IMG/VR virus record: IMGVR_UViG_3300048592_000644
Location: 1-54,668 of that record
Source of the DNA: a virus
Length of the DNA stretch: 54,668 nucleotides
Strand: one strand, 5' to 3'
Shown here: positions 15,408-24,600 of the stretch, one piece after another
Numbering within the stretch: position 1 is the first letter of the stretch
Layout of the letters: each line of letters begins with the position of its first letter
Notes under the pieces: generated by a model
Databases searched by the model: none
Told to the model about the DNA's origin: nothing
Seen by the model: only the letters and a program-made list of their open reading frames with translations
Program-made: the position numbers and the translations under genes

Positions 15408-17543
15408 TTAACCTCTAAAATAGTCATCTACCCCGCGCTCATACCAACTCTCCTGGTTACGCCCAACGGGTGGATTTTGAGTGTAATCTTCATGGGGATG
15501 CCATGAAGCGGTAAAGCTGTAAGCGGCCGCTATTCCCGCCACAGGGTTTAGCAAGTCATAAAAGCGGCGGTAAACATCAGCCTTGTATTGAGCCGAGGCG
15601 GGAAGGTTAACGGAAAACTCCCCTATCATTAGCGGCCGGTTGTAAGCCCATCTGCGGCGGAAGTCCATTACTTCATCAAACATGCCTTGTGCCGCTTGTG
15701 TGGTATTAGAGGTATTGCCTGAATAAACGTGTTCCACTATCCCATAAATGTGCGTAAATGCCCCGGCTCTTGCCGAATCTGCAATAAATGTATGTTGCGC
15801 CCCAAAGCCAGGTGAACAGCCGGGATACCACAACCTCACCCCGCCAAACCCCTGCTTTAGCAGGAAACACAACTCAGAGAAAATAACCCCAAACTGAGAG
15901 CCATTAGACCATCTGATGCCCATGCCCTCTATATTAGGTTCGTTTAATACCACAAAATCCCGCGCCCCTTTAACATAAAATCTTTCTACATCTGCCCTTA
16001 CTTCATTGTAGATAGCTTGCGCCCCGCCTTGAAAAGAGGGGTTAAGCAAGATTCTTACAGGGTTAAATGAGGGGTGCTTAAACCCTTCCCATTTGTCAGG
16101 ATTAACCCCGCCTGTGTGAAACTTGGGGTACAAGCCAGTTCCCCGGTACACATCCCAAGCCTCATGCCGCCAATCACTAGCCGGGGAATCTACCCCTCTC
16201 ACAATGGGTTTAGCAACGGGCGGCCCACTATACCCCCCGGCCGGAGGCTGAGGTGGTGGTGGTTGGGTAGGTGGTTGCTCCCCGGTTATAAAACGGTAAA
16301 CCTCATTAGGGTCATTACTGCTAACACTGCTATAAATTGTGCCGGGGTAATATTGGTTATACCAGCCTGGCATGTCCGGCCCCCAGAGTTGCGGGTTAAT
16401 CAAAATAGCATATCGCTTACTTAGCAAACCCACCCCAAAACCCGCATCATCAGCCGAACAGCCACAAGAATACCCTTTAACCTTAGCGGCCTGTAAAGCG
16501 GCGTTAATAACCGCATCACTATCGCCCCTATGCCAGACTACCGTCCGGCGGGTGTAATCAACTCTGGGGGGTAAAATCTCCCCGGCCGGTGGTTCGGTGT
16601 TGAGGTTCGGCACAACGACTTGTACGGCACTGGTGTTAAAGGCCAACGCCTGTTGCTTGATAGGATTTATTAGGGCATTGGTTTGATGCTCTATCCCAAA
16701 CCCCCCGCCCAAATACCATGTAGTGGCCCCTAAAATGTTAGGGTACTTGGCATATTCCCCGGCCGCTTGCCCCATTTGCTCCACACATCGTTCTACTGAG
16801 GGTAATTGGTTATGGGTATACCCAAACTCTTTAATCAGAATGGGCAAGCGTGACCAATCAATACCCATCGCCTCACACTGCGCTAATAACTGCTTAAACC
16901 GATAAACCTTAAAGCCTTCACCATTAAAGAGGTTAGTGGCATCATAACTGTACTCATGCAGGGCAACCCCGGCCATGCCGTTAGACTGAACACAATACTT
17001 TAGGTATTGCTTCATGCCCTCAGTTAGCCAATGTTCACTCTCTGGCTCTCCACTAGAAAAAGCAAAAGCCATCACCTTGTAGCCTTGAACGTTCAAGATT
17101 TGCGCGGCTTTTAATGCGGCTTTTCCTAGATAGTCAGCCCGGTTTTTATCCACCTCATTAAAGAGGCTAATCCAAACATGAGCCTTATTTTGGGCAACTG
17201 TGGGGTGCATAAACTGTAATAATTTCCCCGCTATCCATTCTCCGGCCTGTTCGGGTGTTCCCCCATAATCAACCCCGTTCACTTTGGGGACAGCATAATA
17301 TTCATTGTTTCCTCCGGCCTCGCCATTGTCGGCCGCTACTAACCGCCAACAAAGAGTGTGTTTAACTTGAGAACCAGAGTTAATACATTGTAGGGCATCA
17401 CTTATCCCTACTACCCCATCAACACAAGTGATGGCGGCCGGTCGGCCAGCCCCGTCAAGGGCGCGAACAAAATCACCTATACCAGTGGGATTCCCACCAC
17501 TGCCAGAGGTATGAAAACCTATAGGGTAACGCACTGCGTTCAT
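15408..17543 (-). CDS. Double glycoside hydrolase (two clan GH-A-like barrels), lysin or depolymerase
   Basis: A 711-residue protein. Residues about 1-300 look like a TIM-barrel glycoside hydrolase with acid/base in SLFNEVDKN and nucleophile in LIKEFGYTHN. After a middle domain (about 315-420, one Cys-Gly-Cys) and a Pro-rich linker, residues about 445-711 form a second barrel with VVLNEPN and LMIGEFSVN. The paired Asn-Glu and Glu spacing is typical of clan GH-A. No signal peptide is seen. The position after the distal tail and membrane genes fits an endolysin or tail-associated polysaccharide depolymerase. The substrate cannot be read from sequence. The palindrome at 17084-17097 lies inside. 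Confidence 0.75.
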   Translation of the reverse strand: MNAVRYPIGFHTSGSGGNPTGIGDFVRALDGAGRPAAITCVDGVVGISDALQCINSGSQVKHTLCWRLVAADNGEAGGNNEYYAVPKVNGVDYGGTPEQAGEWIAGKLLQFMHPTVAQNKAHVWISLFNEVDKNRADYLGKAALKAAQILNVQGYKVMAFAFSSGEPESEHWLTEGMKQYLKYCVQSNGMAGVALHEYSYDATNLFNGEGFKVYRFKQLLAQCEAMGIDWSRLPILIKEFGYTHNQLPSVERCVEQMGQAAGEYAKYPNILGATTWYLGGGFGIEHQTNALINPIKQQALAFNTSAVQVVVPNLNTEPPAGEILPPRVDYTRRTVVWHRGDSDAVINAALQAAKVKGYSCGCSADDAGFGVGLLSKRYAILINPQLWGPDMPGWYNQYYPGTIYSSVSSNDPNEVYRFITGEQPPTQPPPPQPPAGGYSGPPVAKPIVRGVDSPASDWRHEAWDVYRGTGLYPKFHTGGVNPDKWEGFKHPSFNPVRILLNPSFQGGAQAIYNEVRADVERFYVKGARDFVVLNEPNIEGMGIRWSNGSQFGVIFSELCFLLKQGFGGVRLWYPGCSPGFGAQHTFIADSARAGAFTHIYGIVEHVYSGNTSNTTQAAQGMFDEVMDFRRRWAYNRPLMIGEFSVNLPASAQYKADVYRRFYDLLNPVAGIAAAYSFTASWHPHEDYTQNPPVGRNQESWYERGVDDYFRG
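17084..17097. repeat. Dispersed palindrome CTTGAACGTTCAAG, copy 3
   Basis: Fully palindromic 14-mer inside the glycoside hydrolase gene, encoding LNVQ in frame. Confidence 0.7.
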
Positions 17544-18322
17544 TATCTTTCTCCACTTTCACAATCGAATAATGCAAAATCCACAATTAGACCGGGGGTG
17601 CTTTGCTGAAAGCCGTTCCCTACTGCCAAGATATTGTGAATATAATAATAATCACCGGCCGGTAAACCAGATAAATCAACCGTGTAATTGCCGGAGTTAG
17701 GGGTGTATTGATTAGCCAACCAAACAGGCTCTAATGTTTTGACCATAGCCCCATTGTTTTTACTGTAAACCGTTGCCACTATAACCGATACTGTTTGCTC
17801 GGAGCGGTCTAAGGGTGTTGTTTCAAAGGATAAGGAGCTATTTAGGCACACTTGTCCGGCCGTGACTTGTAAGAGGGGAGCTTGTGGGTAATTACTGTCT
17901 ATGGAATTGGCAATAGTGACTGTGGCAATCACAATAAAACTAAGAATAGCAAAGGGTAATCCCGCCACTTGCCCCCATCGGTGAGACGGCCGCCCGTAAA
18001 CTAAGTCATGGTAAGCCAATTCATGGAAAAATATTACTGGCCCTGTGGCAAAAAATATGGCGACAACTGAGGCTGTCCAGTACCATTTTGTAATTGCTAC
18101 ATCTGGCCCAAAGAACCAAATTGAATTACTGGCAAAAAAGACATACAGCAAGAGAAAGGCAAACCCCCCGCACTCCATAACCTTTGAATCTAACAAAGGT
18201 TCGCCATGCCCCGTTTGCACCCTGGCGTATTGTGCCAAGCACCATACCCTATACCCCCGGTAAATCCAGTAAGCCAGGGCAGAAAAAAGGCATAGGTCAA
18301 AAACTGCCCATAATAAAATCAT
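17543..18322 (-). CDS. Multi-pass membrane protein with external beta domain
   Basis: A 259-residue protein. About four membrane segments (near 2-22, 52-70, 82-102, 120-140) are followed by a 115-residue soluble part rich in beta strands, Ser, Thr and Asn (VDLSGLPAGDYYYIHN is a typical Ig-like ending). The soluble part has two Cys. The stop overlaps the hydrolase start region, so the two are tightly coupled. A role in lysis or superinfection exclusion is possible. No family is recognised. Confidence 0.6.
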   Translation of the reverse strand: MILLWAVFDLCLFSALAYWIYRGYRVWCLAQYARVQTGHGEPLLDSKVMECGGFAFLLLYVFFASNSIWFFGPDVAITKWYWTASVVAIFFATGPVIFFHELAYHDLVYGRPSHRWGQVAGLPFAILSFIVIATVTIANSIDSNYPQAPLLQVTAGQVCLNSSLSFETTPLDRSEQTVSVIVATVYSKNNGAMVKTLEPVWLANQYTPNSGNYTVDLSGLPAGDYYYIHNILAVGNGFQQSTPGLIVDFALFDCESGER

Positions 18323-18546
18323 GCGCCATCCCCTAGTAGCTCTTTCCCTCTGTTAATAAGTTCTTTCAATAATTCCGCTTCCCGTTCCTGTTGGGCGTTC
18401 AGTTGCCTTACCTCGTCTTTGGCCTTCTGAATGTAGGCACAGGCAATGACAACTTGCGAGTTAATTGGCTGGTTAGAATCCTGTTTTTTGTCAGGGGGTA
18501 CGGGCGCAATGGGGGATGGTGGTGCGTATCGCTTTCTTCTACTCAT
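18319..18546 (-). CDS. Small coiled-coil protein
   Basis: A 75-residue protein: basic Pro-rich N-terminus, then a helix with heptad-like spacing (AKDEVRQLNAQQEREAELLK). It overlaps the next gene by four bases. Function unknown; the position among the membrane and lysis genes is the only clue. Confidence 0.55.
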   Translation of the reverse strand: MSRRKRYAPPSPIAPVPPDKKQDSNQPINSQVVIACAYIQKAKDEVRQLNAQQEREAELLKELINRGKELLGDGA

Positions 18547-18552
18547 ATCTAC

Positions 18553-19068
18553 CTACTTTGGGTGATTAGAATTTACTAATTGCTCTAAACGTTTGTTAAT
18601 TTCCAACGCTTCCCTTAATTGTACTAGATGGTTCATTGTTTGTTGCCCGGTTTTGATTTGCATATCAGCCAACTCCATAAACCTATCCACCATTGTTTTT
18701 AGGCCATCGGCATGGGTGGTTAAGAGACGGGTGTTTTCGGCCTGTAGTGACATTCTTTCTTCCCGCCATGCGGCTTGTAACTGGATAATTCGGTTATCCC
18801 AATTTTGCCGTTCAGTTTTGGCTTCCTCATTGTGCCTATGTTGATTTTGGGCTATTTCTGCCCGAAGCTCTTTTATCTCTAGGATGTGTTCTTTTCTTGC
18901 CGTCCAATAGAGGTATCCGGCCCCGGCCGCCACTACGCCCATAGGCCCCTGTTGGAGGGCGTAGTCTAGCCAAGCAGAGCCGGTGCTTATTTCCTGTAAT
19001 AAGGCACTGGCCCCGGCCGCAAGGGCAACGGAGGTGGGAAGGATGAAGGGGATAAGTGCTAGTTTCAT
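18553..19068 (-). CDS. Membrane protein with long coiled coil, holin- or spanin-like
   Basis: A 171-residue protein. One or two hydrophobic segments at the N-terminus (about 1-22 and 40-58) are followed by a long charged coiled coil (about 60-165; EIKELRAEIAQNQHRHNEEA and onward). This layout is seen in phage holin-like and spanin-like proteins, but no specific family match is claimed. It lies just after the distal tail genes and before the hydrolase, where lysis genes are usual. Confidence 0.55.
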   Translation of the reverse strand: MKLALIPFILPTSVALAAGASALLQEISTGSAWLDYALQQGPMGVVAAGAGYLYWTARKEHILEIKELRAEIAQNQHRHNEEAKTERQNWDNRIIQLQAAWREERMSLQAENTRLLTTHADGLKTMVDRFMELADMQIKTGQQTMNHLVQLREALEINKRLEQLVNSNHPK

Positions 19069-19082
19069 GTTCTTTTCTCTTT

Positions 19083-20174
19083 TTACAATGCCCAGGCCGA
19101 CGGTACATTTTTATACTCCATGCTTACAGCGTCTTGAGTAGCATCATAAGCTATTTTTTCCAGAAACTGTTGCTCTGGTATGGTTTGGATAGAGCCGAAA
19201 TTTGAATATTCAGCTATTTCTAATCGCCTTGCCCATCTGCCCACATAAAGCGGGGCAAGGTGAGCCGGAATAAAGTCGCCTTGAGGGGTTAATAAATCGC
19301 CTTTTTTAAGCAGTAAATCACTCACACCCCGTTCCGGCTCTTCATAAAATGTTAGGTTACGATAGGGGTCTACCTTAGCCAAATACCTCAACAAATTACT
19401 TGAGCCTAATTCTAACAATGAGGCTGATTGACCTGCTACGGTAGCTTGTAGTTCCTCTAAGCAAGTGCGTGAACCATCACGGTATTGGTTGGTATCTAAG
19501 CCAGAGGCCGGGGTGATGGAAATATTATTAAAATAATCCCCCCCAAATACTGCTATATTGATAATTTGGTCGGACGTTTCTAATAGAGCGGTTGCGCCAT
19601 TCTCATAATAAAATAATCCAAGCGTAAACCACAACCCCTTAGCAATAATGCGGCCCTTCGTTAGCTCACTTACCCCGCTTACACTTGGCTTACGGTACAG
19701 TGGCTTGGCTAATTCAAATAGCCTCAAATCTCTCAGTTGCTCGGCCGCCGTTGCCACCATTTCCCCGGTTGTAATGATGCTTTGTTGCCTTCCATACCGG
19801 GCTACACTATCGCTATCCTCTGCCCATGTGGTGTATAACTCGCCTGTGGGTGTTGTGGCCCCGGCCGGTAGGTTTTTGTACTTTACTCTAATGTCATTCG
19901 CCATGCCCTCTAGGGTGAGGCTATCTTGCCCCACTGCTACCTCAACCACCCGGCCCCACCACACGGCCGTTCTTTGTTGGTTGTAAACCCAAACTAATTC
20001 CCCTAGCTTCTTAAATGTTTCCCACAATGTAGCGGTTGAACCAAAGGTAGAAATCTCACAGTCTACCGGCCCCCCTATTGCGGCATGGGAGTAATGTTCA
20101 GGCACAAAAAGGACGTTTGCGCCTAACTTGCTTGGGTTTAGGTCAAGGTCTTTGAATGAGCATGAGAGCATCAT
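19083..20174 (-). CDS. Minor tail protein, probable tail hub (gp27-like)
   Basis: A 363-residue protein immediately downstream of the large distal tail protein, with which its start overlaps (ATGATG over the stop). The N-terminal half contains GELVWVYNQQRTAVWWGRVV and VAVGQDSLTLEGMANDIRV, the style of siphovirus hub or Gp37/Tal-type proteins that close the tail tube. No catalytic motif is visible. The assignment rests mainly on order: tape measure, distal tail, hub. A one-base variant of the palindrome lies at 19202-19213. Confidence 0.55.
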   Translation of the reverse strand: MMLSCSFKDLDLNPSKLGANVLFVPEHYSHAAIGGPVDCEISTFGSTATLWETFKKLGELVWVYNQQRTAVWWGRVVEVAVGQDSLTLEGMANDIRVKYKNLPAGATTPTGELYTTWAEDSDSVARYGRQQSIITTGEMVATAAEQLRDLRLFELAKPLYRKPSVSGVSELTKGRIIAKGLWFTLGLFYYENGATALLETSDQIINIAVFGGDYFNNISITPASGLDTNQYRDGSRTCLEELQATVAGQSASLLELGSSNLLRYLAKVDPYRNLTFYEEPERGVSDLLLKKGDLLTPQGDFIPAHLAPLYVGRWARRLEIAEYSNFGSIQTIPEQQFLEKIAYDATQDAVSMEYKNVPSAWAL

Positions 20175-21625
20175 AACGAAAAGTCCAAATAGCGCGGCCG
20201 GTAGTAAGCCCGGACTGTGGCTTGCATAGAAGAAGGGGATGTGTTTACTGAAGTAGATTGTAAGAAAAACAGGTTTTGATTTGCCCCTGGTTTAACATTT
20301 ATTTGGCTTCCCCCGTCAACATAAAAGTTAGAAATCTTTCCCGCCCCCCAACTGGTAAAAATCTCCTCTATCATACGCCCCATATTAACCTCAAGGCGCA
20401 CATTAGTTGATTGGTGAAAAGCATCACTGTAAACCACTCTAAATTCATCACAAGGAATGAGGTACATCACATCTATTGTCTGGGTATAGGGGGCAGTGTC
20501 ATCATAGCTTTGTAAAACAATCTCTATGGGGTGCATCCCTGACACAAAGCTAAGACGGGGGGGGAGTTGAACCATCCCCATATCTAAAATAACCGCTATG
20601 CCTGAATCCCCATACACCTCCTCAGAGGTAAAAATGGTGGTAGTTCCTGCAATTCTTAGTAAGAATCTGAATCTACGGTCGGGGTTAGCCGAAAAAACAC
20701 CTCCCGCACGCCAAAAAAGGCGGAAGTAGGCCCCGGCCGCTAGTGCCAGAGTAGCAGAGTTGAGAGACCAATACCCAACTGTTTGCCAACTACCGGCCGC
20801 TAACCCTGTTGTGGAGGCGAAGATACCATTAGAGTTGCCTGCCACGGCCGATGTGCTAGTAATGCCTGATGCTGATTCGCCTTCATAAGCAGGTGCTACC
20901 CAACCAGGGCAACGATACCCTTTGCCTATCCAATACCGTGCCGTCCGTTGCCCTGCGTCTGTTTTGGTGATATGTAAATCAAGTGGGGCTTCTAGGTCGC
21001 CCAGAATGTCTGTTCCCCGTAGATTGACCACAATATCATTATTATTGTTTGAAATACTTACCCCGCCCGTTTGGTAGTTCCCGCTTGTGGCGGTACTTTT
21101 TAGGGGCAATTCAACCCGGTCGGCGGCCTCAACATAATAAGCCCGTTCATATTCAAACAACACCCCTACCCAACCTTGCCCGGCCGCCCGTTGCCATGTC
21201 CAAGAGCCTTCATCTGGGGTGAAGGTCATATGATAAACCGGGGAGCGAAGCCAACCACTGTCTTCATCCCGCCGAACTTCCACATAATACTCTGCCCCAT
21301 ATCCCCAAAATACCAGTGCCGTTAAATCATCTGCCCATTGTTTAACCTGGTTATACAAGGCTTGCCCACTCTGATTAGCCGTGAACTTAACATGGGTAGT
21401 ATCCATTACATTCTCATAGGTGAGATTATAAGGTAGGTTGCCATGCCTAAAGCTGGTTTTCAAACTCTGAATATTCAAACGTGGGGCAAGAGGCGTTTTT
21501 TCATCCTGAATAACGAACTCCCCAAATAGGTTGATATATTCAAAAGAGGTATTACCCGCCAATCGGCGGGATAACCTCATTTGTGTCTTATTGATAGTGC
21601 GGTAATTTTGGCTATTTTGTGACAT
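20171..21625 (-). CDS. Distal tail protein (Dit-like, enlarged)
   Basis: A 484-residue structural protein directly after the tape measure gene. Such a position is typical for distal tail proteins. The N-terminal part is beta-rich (YINLFGEFVIQDEK, LEYERAYYVEA). The middle (about 200-390) contains a jelly-roll-like insertion rich in Gly/Ser/Ala that could be a carbohydrate-binding domain. The length exceeds simple Dit proteins (about 250), consistent with an evolved Dit. The ribosome site (CAAGG) overlaps the palindrome at 21632-21645. Confidence 0.55.
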   Translation of the reverse strand: MSQNSQNYRTINKTQMRLSRRLAGNTSFEYINLFGEFVIQDEKTPLAPRLNIQSLKTSFRHGNLPYNLTYENVMDTTHVKFTANQSGQALYNQVKQWADDLTALVFWGYGAEYYVEVRRDEDSGWLRSPVYHMTFTPDEGSWTWQRAAGQGWVGVLFEYERAYYVEAADRVELPLKSTATSGNYQTGGVSISNNNNDIVVNLRGTDILGDLEAPLDLHITKTDAGQRTARYWIGKGYRCPGWVAPAYEGESASGITSTSAVAGNSNGIFASTTGLAAGSWQTVGYWSLNSATLALAAGAYFRLFWRAGGVFSANPDRRFRFLLRIAGTTTIFTSEEVYGDSGIAVILDMGMVQLPPRLSFVSGMHPIEIVLQSYDDTAPYTQTIDVMYLIPCDEFRVVYSDAFHQSTNVRLEVNMGRMIEEIFTSWGAGKISNFYVDGGSQINVKPGANQNLFFLQSTSVNTSPSSMQATVRAYYRPRYLDFSL

Positions 21626-21631
21626 AAGTAC

Positions 21632-21645
21632 CTTGAATATTCAAG
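21632..21645. repeat. Dispersed palindrome CTTGAATATTCAAG, copy 4
   Basis: The full 14-bp consensus, filling the 20-bp gap between the tape measure stop and the distal tail start and overlapping the latter's only ribosome-site-like sequence. Confidence 0.75.
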
Positions 21646-24600
21646 CTATCCGCTAAACCGTCTACGTTGAATAACATCGGCTATTTTTTCGGCAAAGGCT
21701 TCTATGTCGCCTCTTGTGGCTGTTTGTAGCAAAGAAGCGGCCTGTTGTCCCTCTATGATAACACTGACTGATGACGGCCGTGCCAAAAACTCTTTAAGTA
21801 GGTTGATTATTTGTTGCATTTGCGGGTCGTTACTACCGGCCGGTGCATTAGTTGTAGAGCGAGTGCCAGACATTCCCGCCACAGTATCCCCGGCCGGAGG
21901 GCGATTAGCATTAGAGGTTGAGGCACTAGCGGCCCCGGCCGGACGGTCGGCCGCTGTACTGGCGTTGCCTTGTCCACTGGAACTGCTACCACCGCTACCA
22001 GAGTTACCGCCGGGGGTATCTTTGTCTTGCTTATTACCTCCCTCTTTTGCGGCATCCTCAGCTAAACCCATAGCATCTGAGACAGCGTTGATAAACCCTG
22101 CTACCCCGGCTACAAAACCATCTCTAATGCCGTTAATTAACTCAGTCCCAACCGTCACGAATTGAGACACAAAGCCTTTGATGGTGTTGATAACCTCAGT
22201 CATTTTGTCGCTAACAGCCGTGATGATAAACCCAAATTTATCATTAACTGCTAAGGCCATTTCATCATATAGGCCAGTCCATATGCCTAATATTTCCGTG
22301 ACTTTATCCATTAAGGCAGTTTTTAGTTCATCTATTTTAGTGCTAACTGCCGTTTTGACTTCCTCAAATTTGTCTACGGCATCATTGTAAATAGAGAGCA
22401 ACTTGCCTAACCAGTAGACCCCAAATTCATTCCATAGCAGTTTAATGGCCTCAACCATTAAAGCTACCTTTTCTGCCACAGTGGTTTTAATGGCCTCCCA
22501 CTTCTCCACCGCTTTATCTTTAATACTGGTAAACCATTCGACGGCCGCATCATACATTTTGGATACCCAAAGAACTACAGCATCGTAAATGGATTTAGCC
22601 GCATCATAGATAGAGGTTTTTATCTCCTCCCAAGTTTTAGCCGAATCGCCTTCTAACCCTAGAAGGTAGTTAATTGCGGCTGTAGCGGCCCCAGAGATAA
22701 AGCCAGTTATTGCCCCATAGATAGCACTGAACACCCCGCTAACGATATTCCACATACCATTCAGTACCATCCAAAAGCCTTCTTTCATGGCCTCCATTTT
22801 CTGTTGGGCTTCATCCGTTCCCCAATTGCCCGTAAAAATGTCAATGATTAAGCCAAAGGCGTTTTTGACCATTTTAACTAGCCCGGCAAATATCTCTAGT
22901 ATGCCTCGGATAGCTTGGGCAATACCTGGCAAAGCGGCTGTTATCCCTCGGATAAGTCCACCAATAACCGTTACTAAAATAACGGCTATGGCCCGTAGAG
23001 CGGTTGAAACAATGGCTGACATGCCATCAAAAGCATCAGCAAATAAACTGGAAAGAGGGTCTAACATCAAACCTATTTCTGTGAAAGCGGCCTCAAGGTC
23101 GGGTAAAGCATCCTCTATAACCGGGGAGAGAGCGTTAGCCATGCCTTGACCAATATCTGTAATGGTATCCCATAGCCGTTTAGCGGCTTTCTCCACCATG
23201 TCAAACCGCTCTTGTAGTTTCTCAACATCTACCCCTGTGGCCTTGCCCAGGATAATGGCAATATCAATTTCCCCATTCTCATTGCGGAAGTTGTCTAATA
23301 TCTCTTGCCATTTGCCTTTCCCTTCATCTAATCCCTCTGTGATTTGCTCCCAGAAAGATTTACCCTCCATGCCTTTACCAGCGTTCTTTAGTTTCTCGAC
23401 GGCTTCATCTATGCCTGTTGTGAGAGCCTTGAGAGCCGCTTTACCGGCCCCGCCAACCTTTTTGGCAAACTCCTCACCCGCCTTATTCATTTCTTCTAAT
23501 ATTTTTAATTGTTCGGCAAGCAAATCTCTTGTTTCGGTAGCAACATTAAGGCGTTCCTTGAAAATATCAAGCTCATCTTGGGCTTGACTGCTTTCCTGTT
23601 CAGCCATTTGTAATTGCTGTTCGGCGGCCGCTTTTTCGTTTTGGGCGGCCCGGATTTGTTGGCGCATTTGTTCAGACATTTTGCCTTTGCGCCCACCCCC
23701 GGCCGTTTCTTTGGCCCCGGCCAATTGAATTGCCGTGAGCTTCTCTGAGGCACTAGCTACCGCCTCTTGTGCCTTTTTGACCCGCTCTTGTGCCTCTGCT
23801 TGCTTTAGGTACAGTTCGGCTAACCGCGCTACTTCCTCACCAGCTACCCCGGCCGTGTTTTTAATCTGTTCAAAAAACTCAGGGGAAACACTACCTGTTT
23901 GGTTGATTTGTTCAATGGCATTAGCCATCGTATCCCGTAAGGACATCAGTGCTTTATTTGCATCTAATTCACCTATTTGGTCTAAATCAACGGCGGTTTT
24001 GAGTAGCTTTTCAATGTCGCTCCCAAAGTTTTGTAATGTTTGGAAGTCGGCTTTTTCCCAACCTTGCAAATAAACATCGGCCGCACCTTTACCCCACAGG
24101 TCGAGGTTCGGCAAAATGCGGGGTGGGGAGTTGGGTTGTAACCAGTAAGTCATTATAGAGCCAAGATATTGCAAGGCTTCTACAACTACCCCAACCGCAC
24201 TGGTGATGCCGTCGGCAAATACCGTTACTAAATCGCTCCCGTAGGATGCTACCGATTCGACGGCCCCGGCAAACATACCCACAATAACCCCTAAGTTCCC
24301 GCCAAAGGTGGTTTGTAGTGAGCCAAACTGTTGACCGATATTGTTCACCATATCTTCTATGGCTATTTGCACCCGCTCAAAGTCGCTAATCAGCGCATAA
24401 AGAGCGGCCCCGGCCGCTAGGAAGGCAATTACCACAGGCCCGGAGAATACCCCGGCTAAGGCAGTTAACCCGCCTATGGCGGTAGAGAGCATGGTCATTA
24501 ACCCGCCCAAGCCTATCAATAGAGGCCCTATAGCGGCCGCAATGCCCAGGAAGATAAAACCCATTTTAGCCAGTTCGGGATTGGTTTTAACAAAGTCGGT

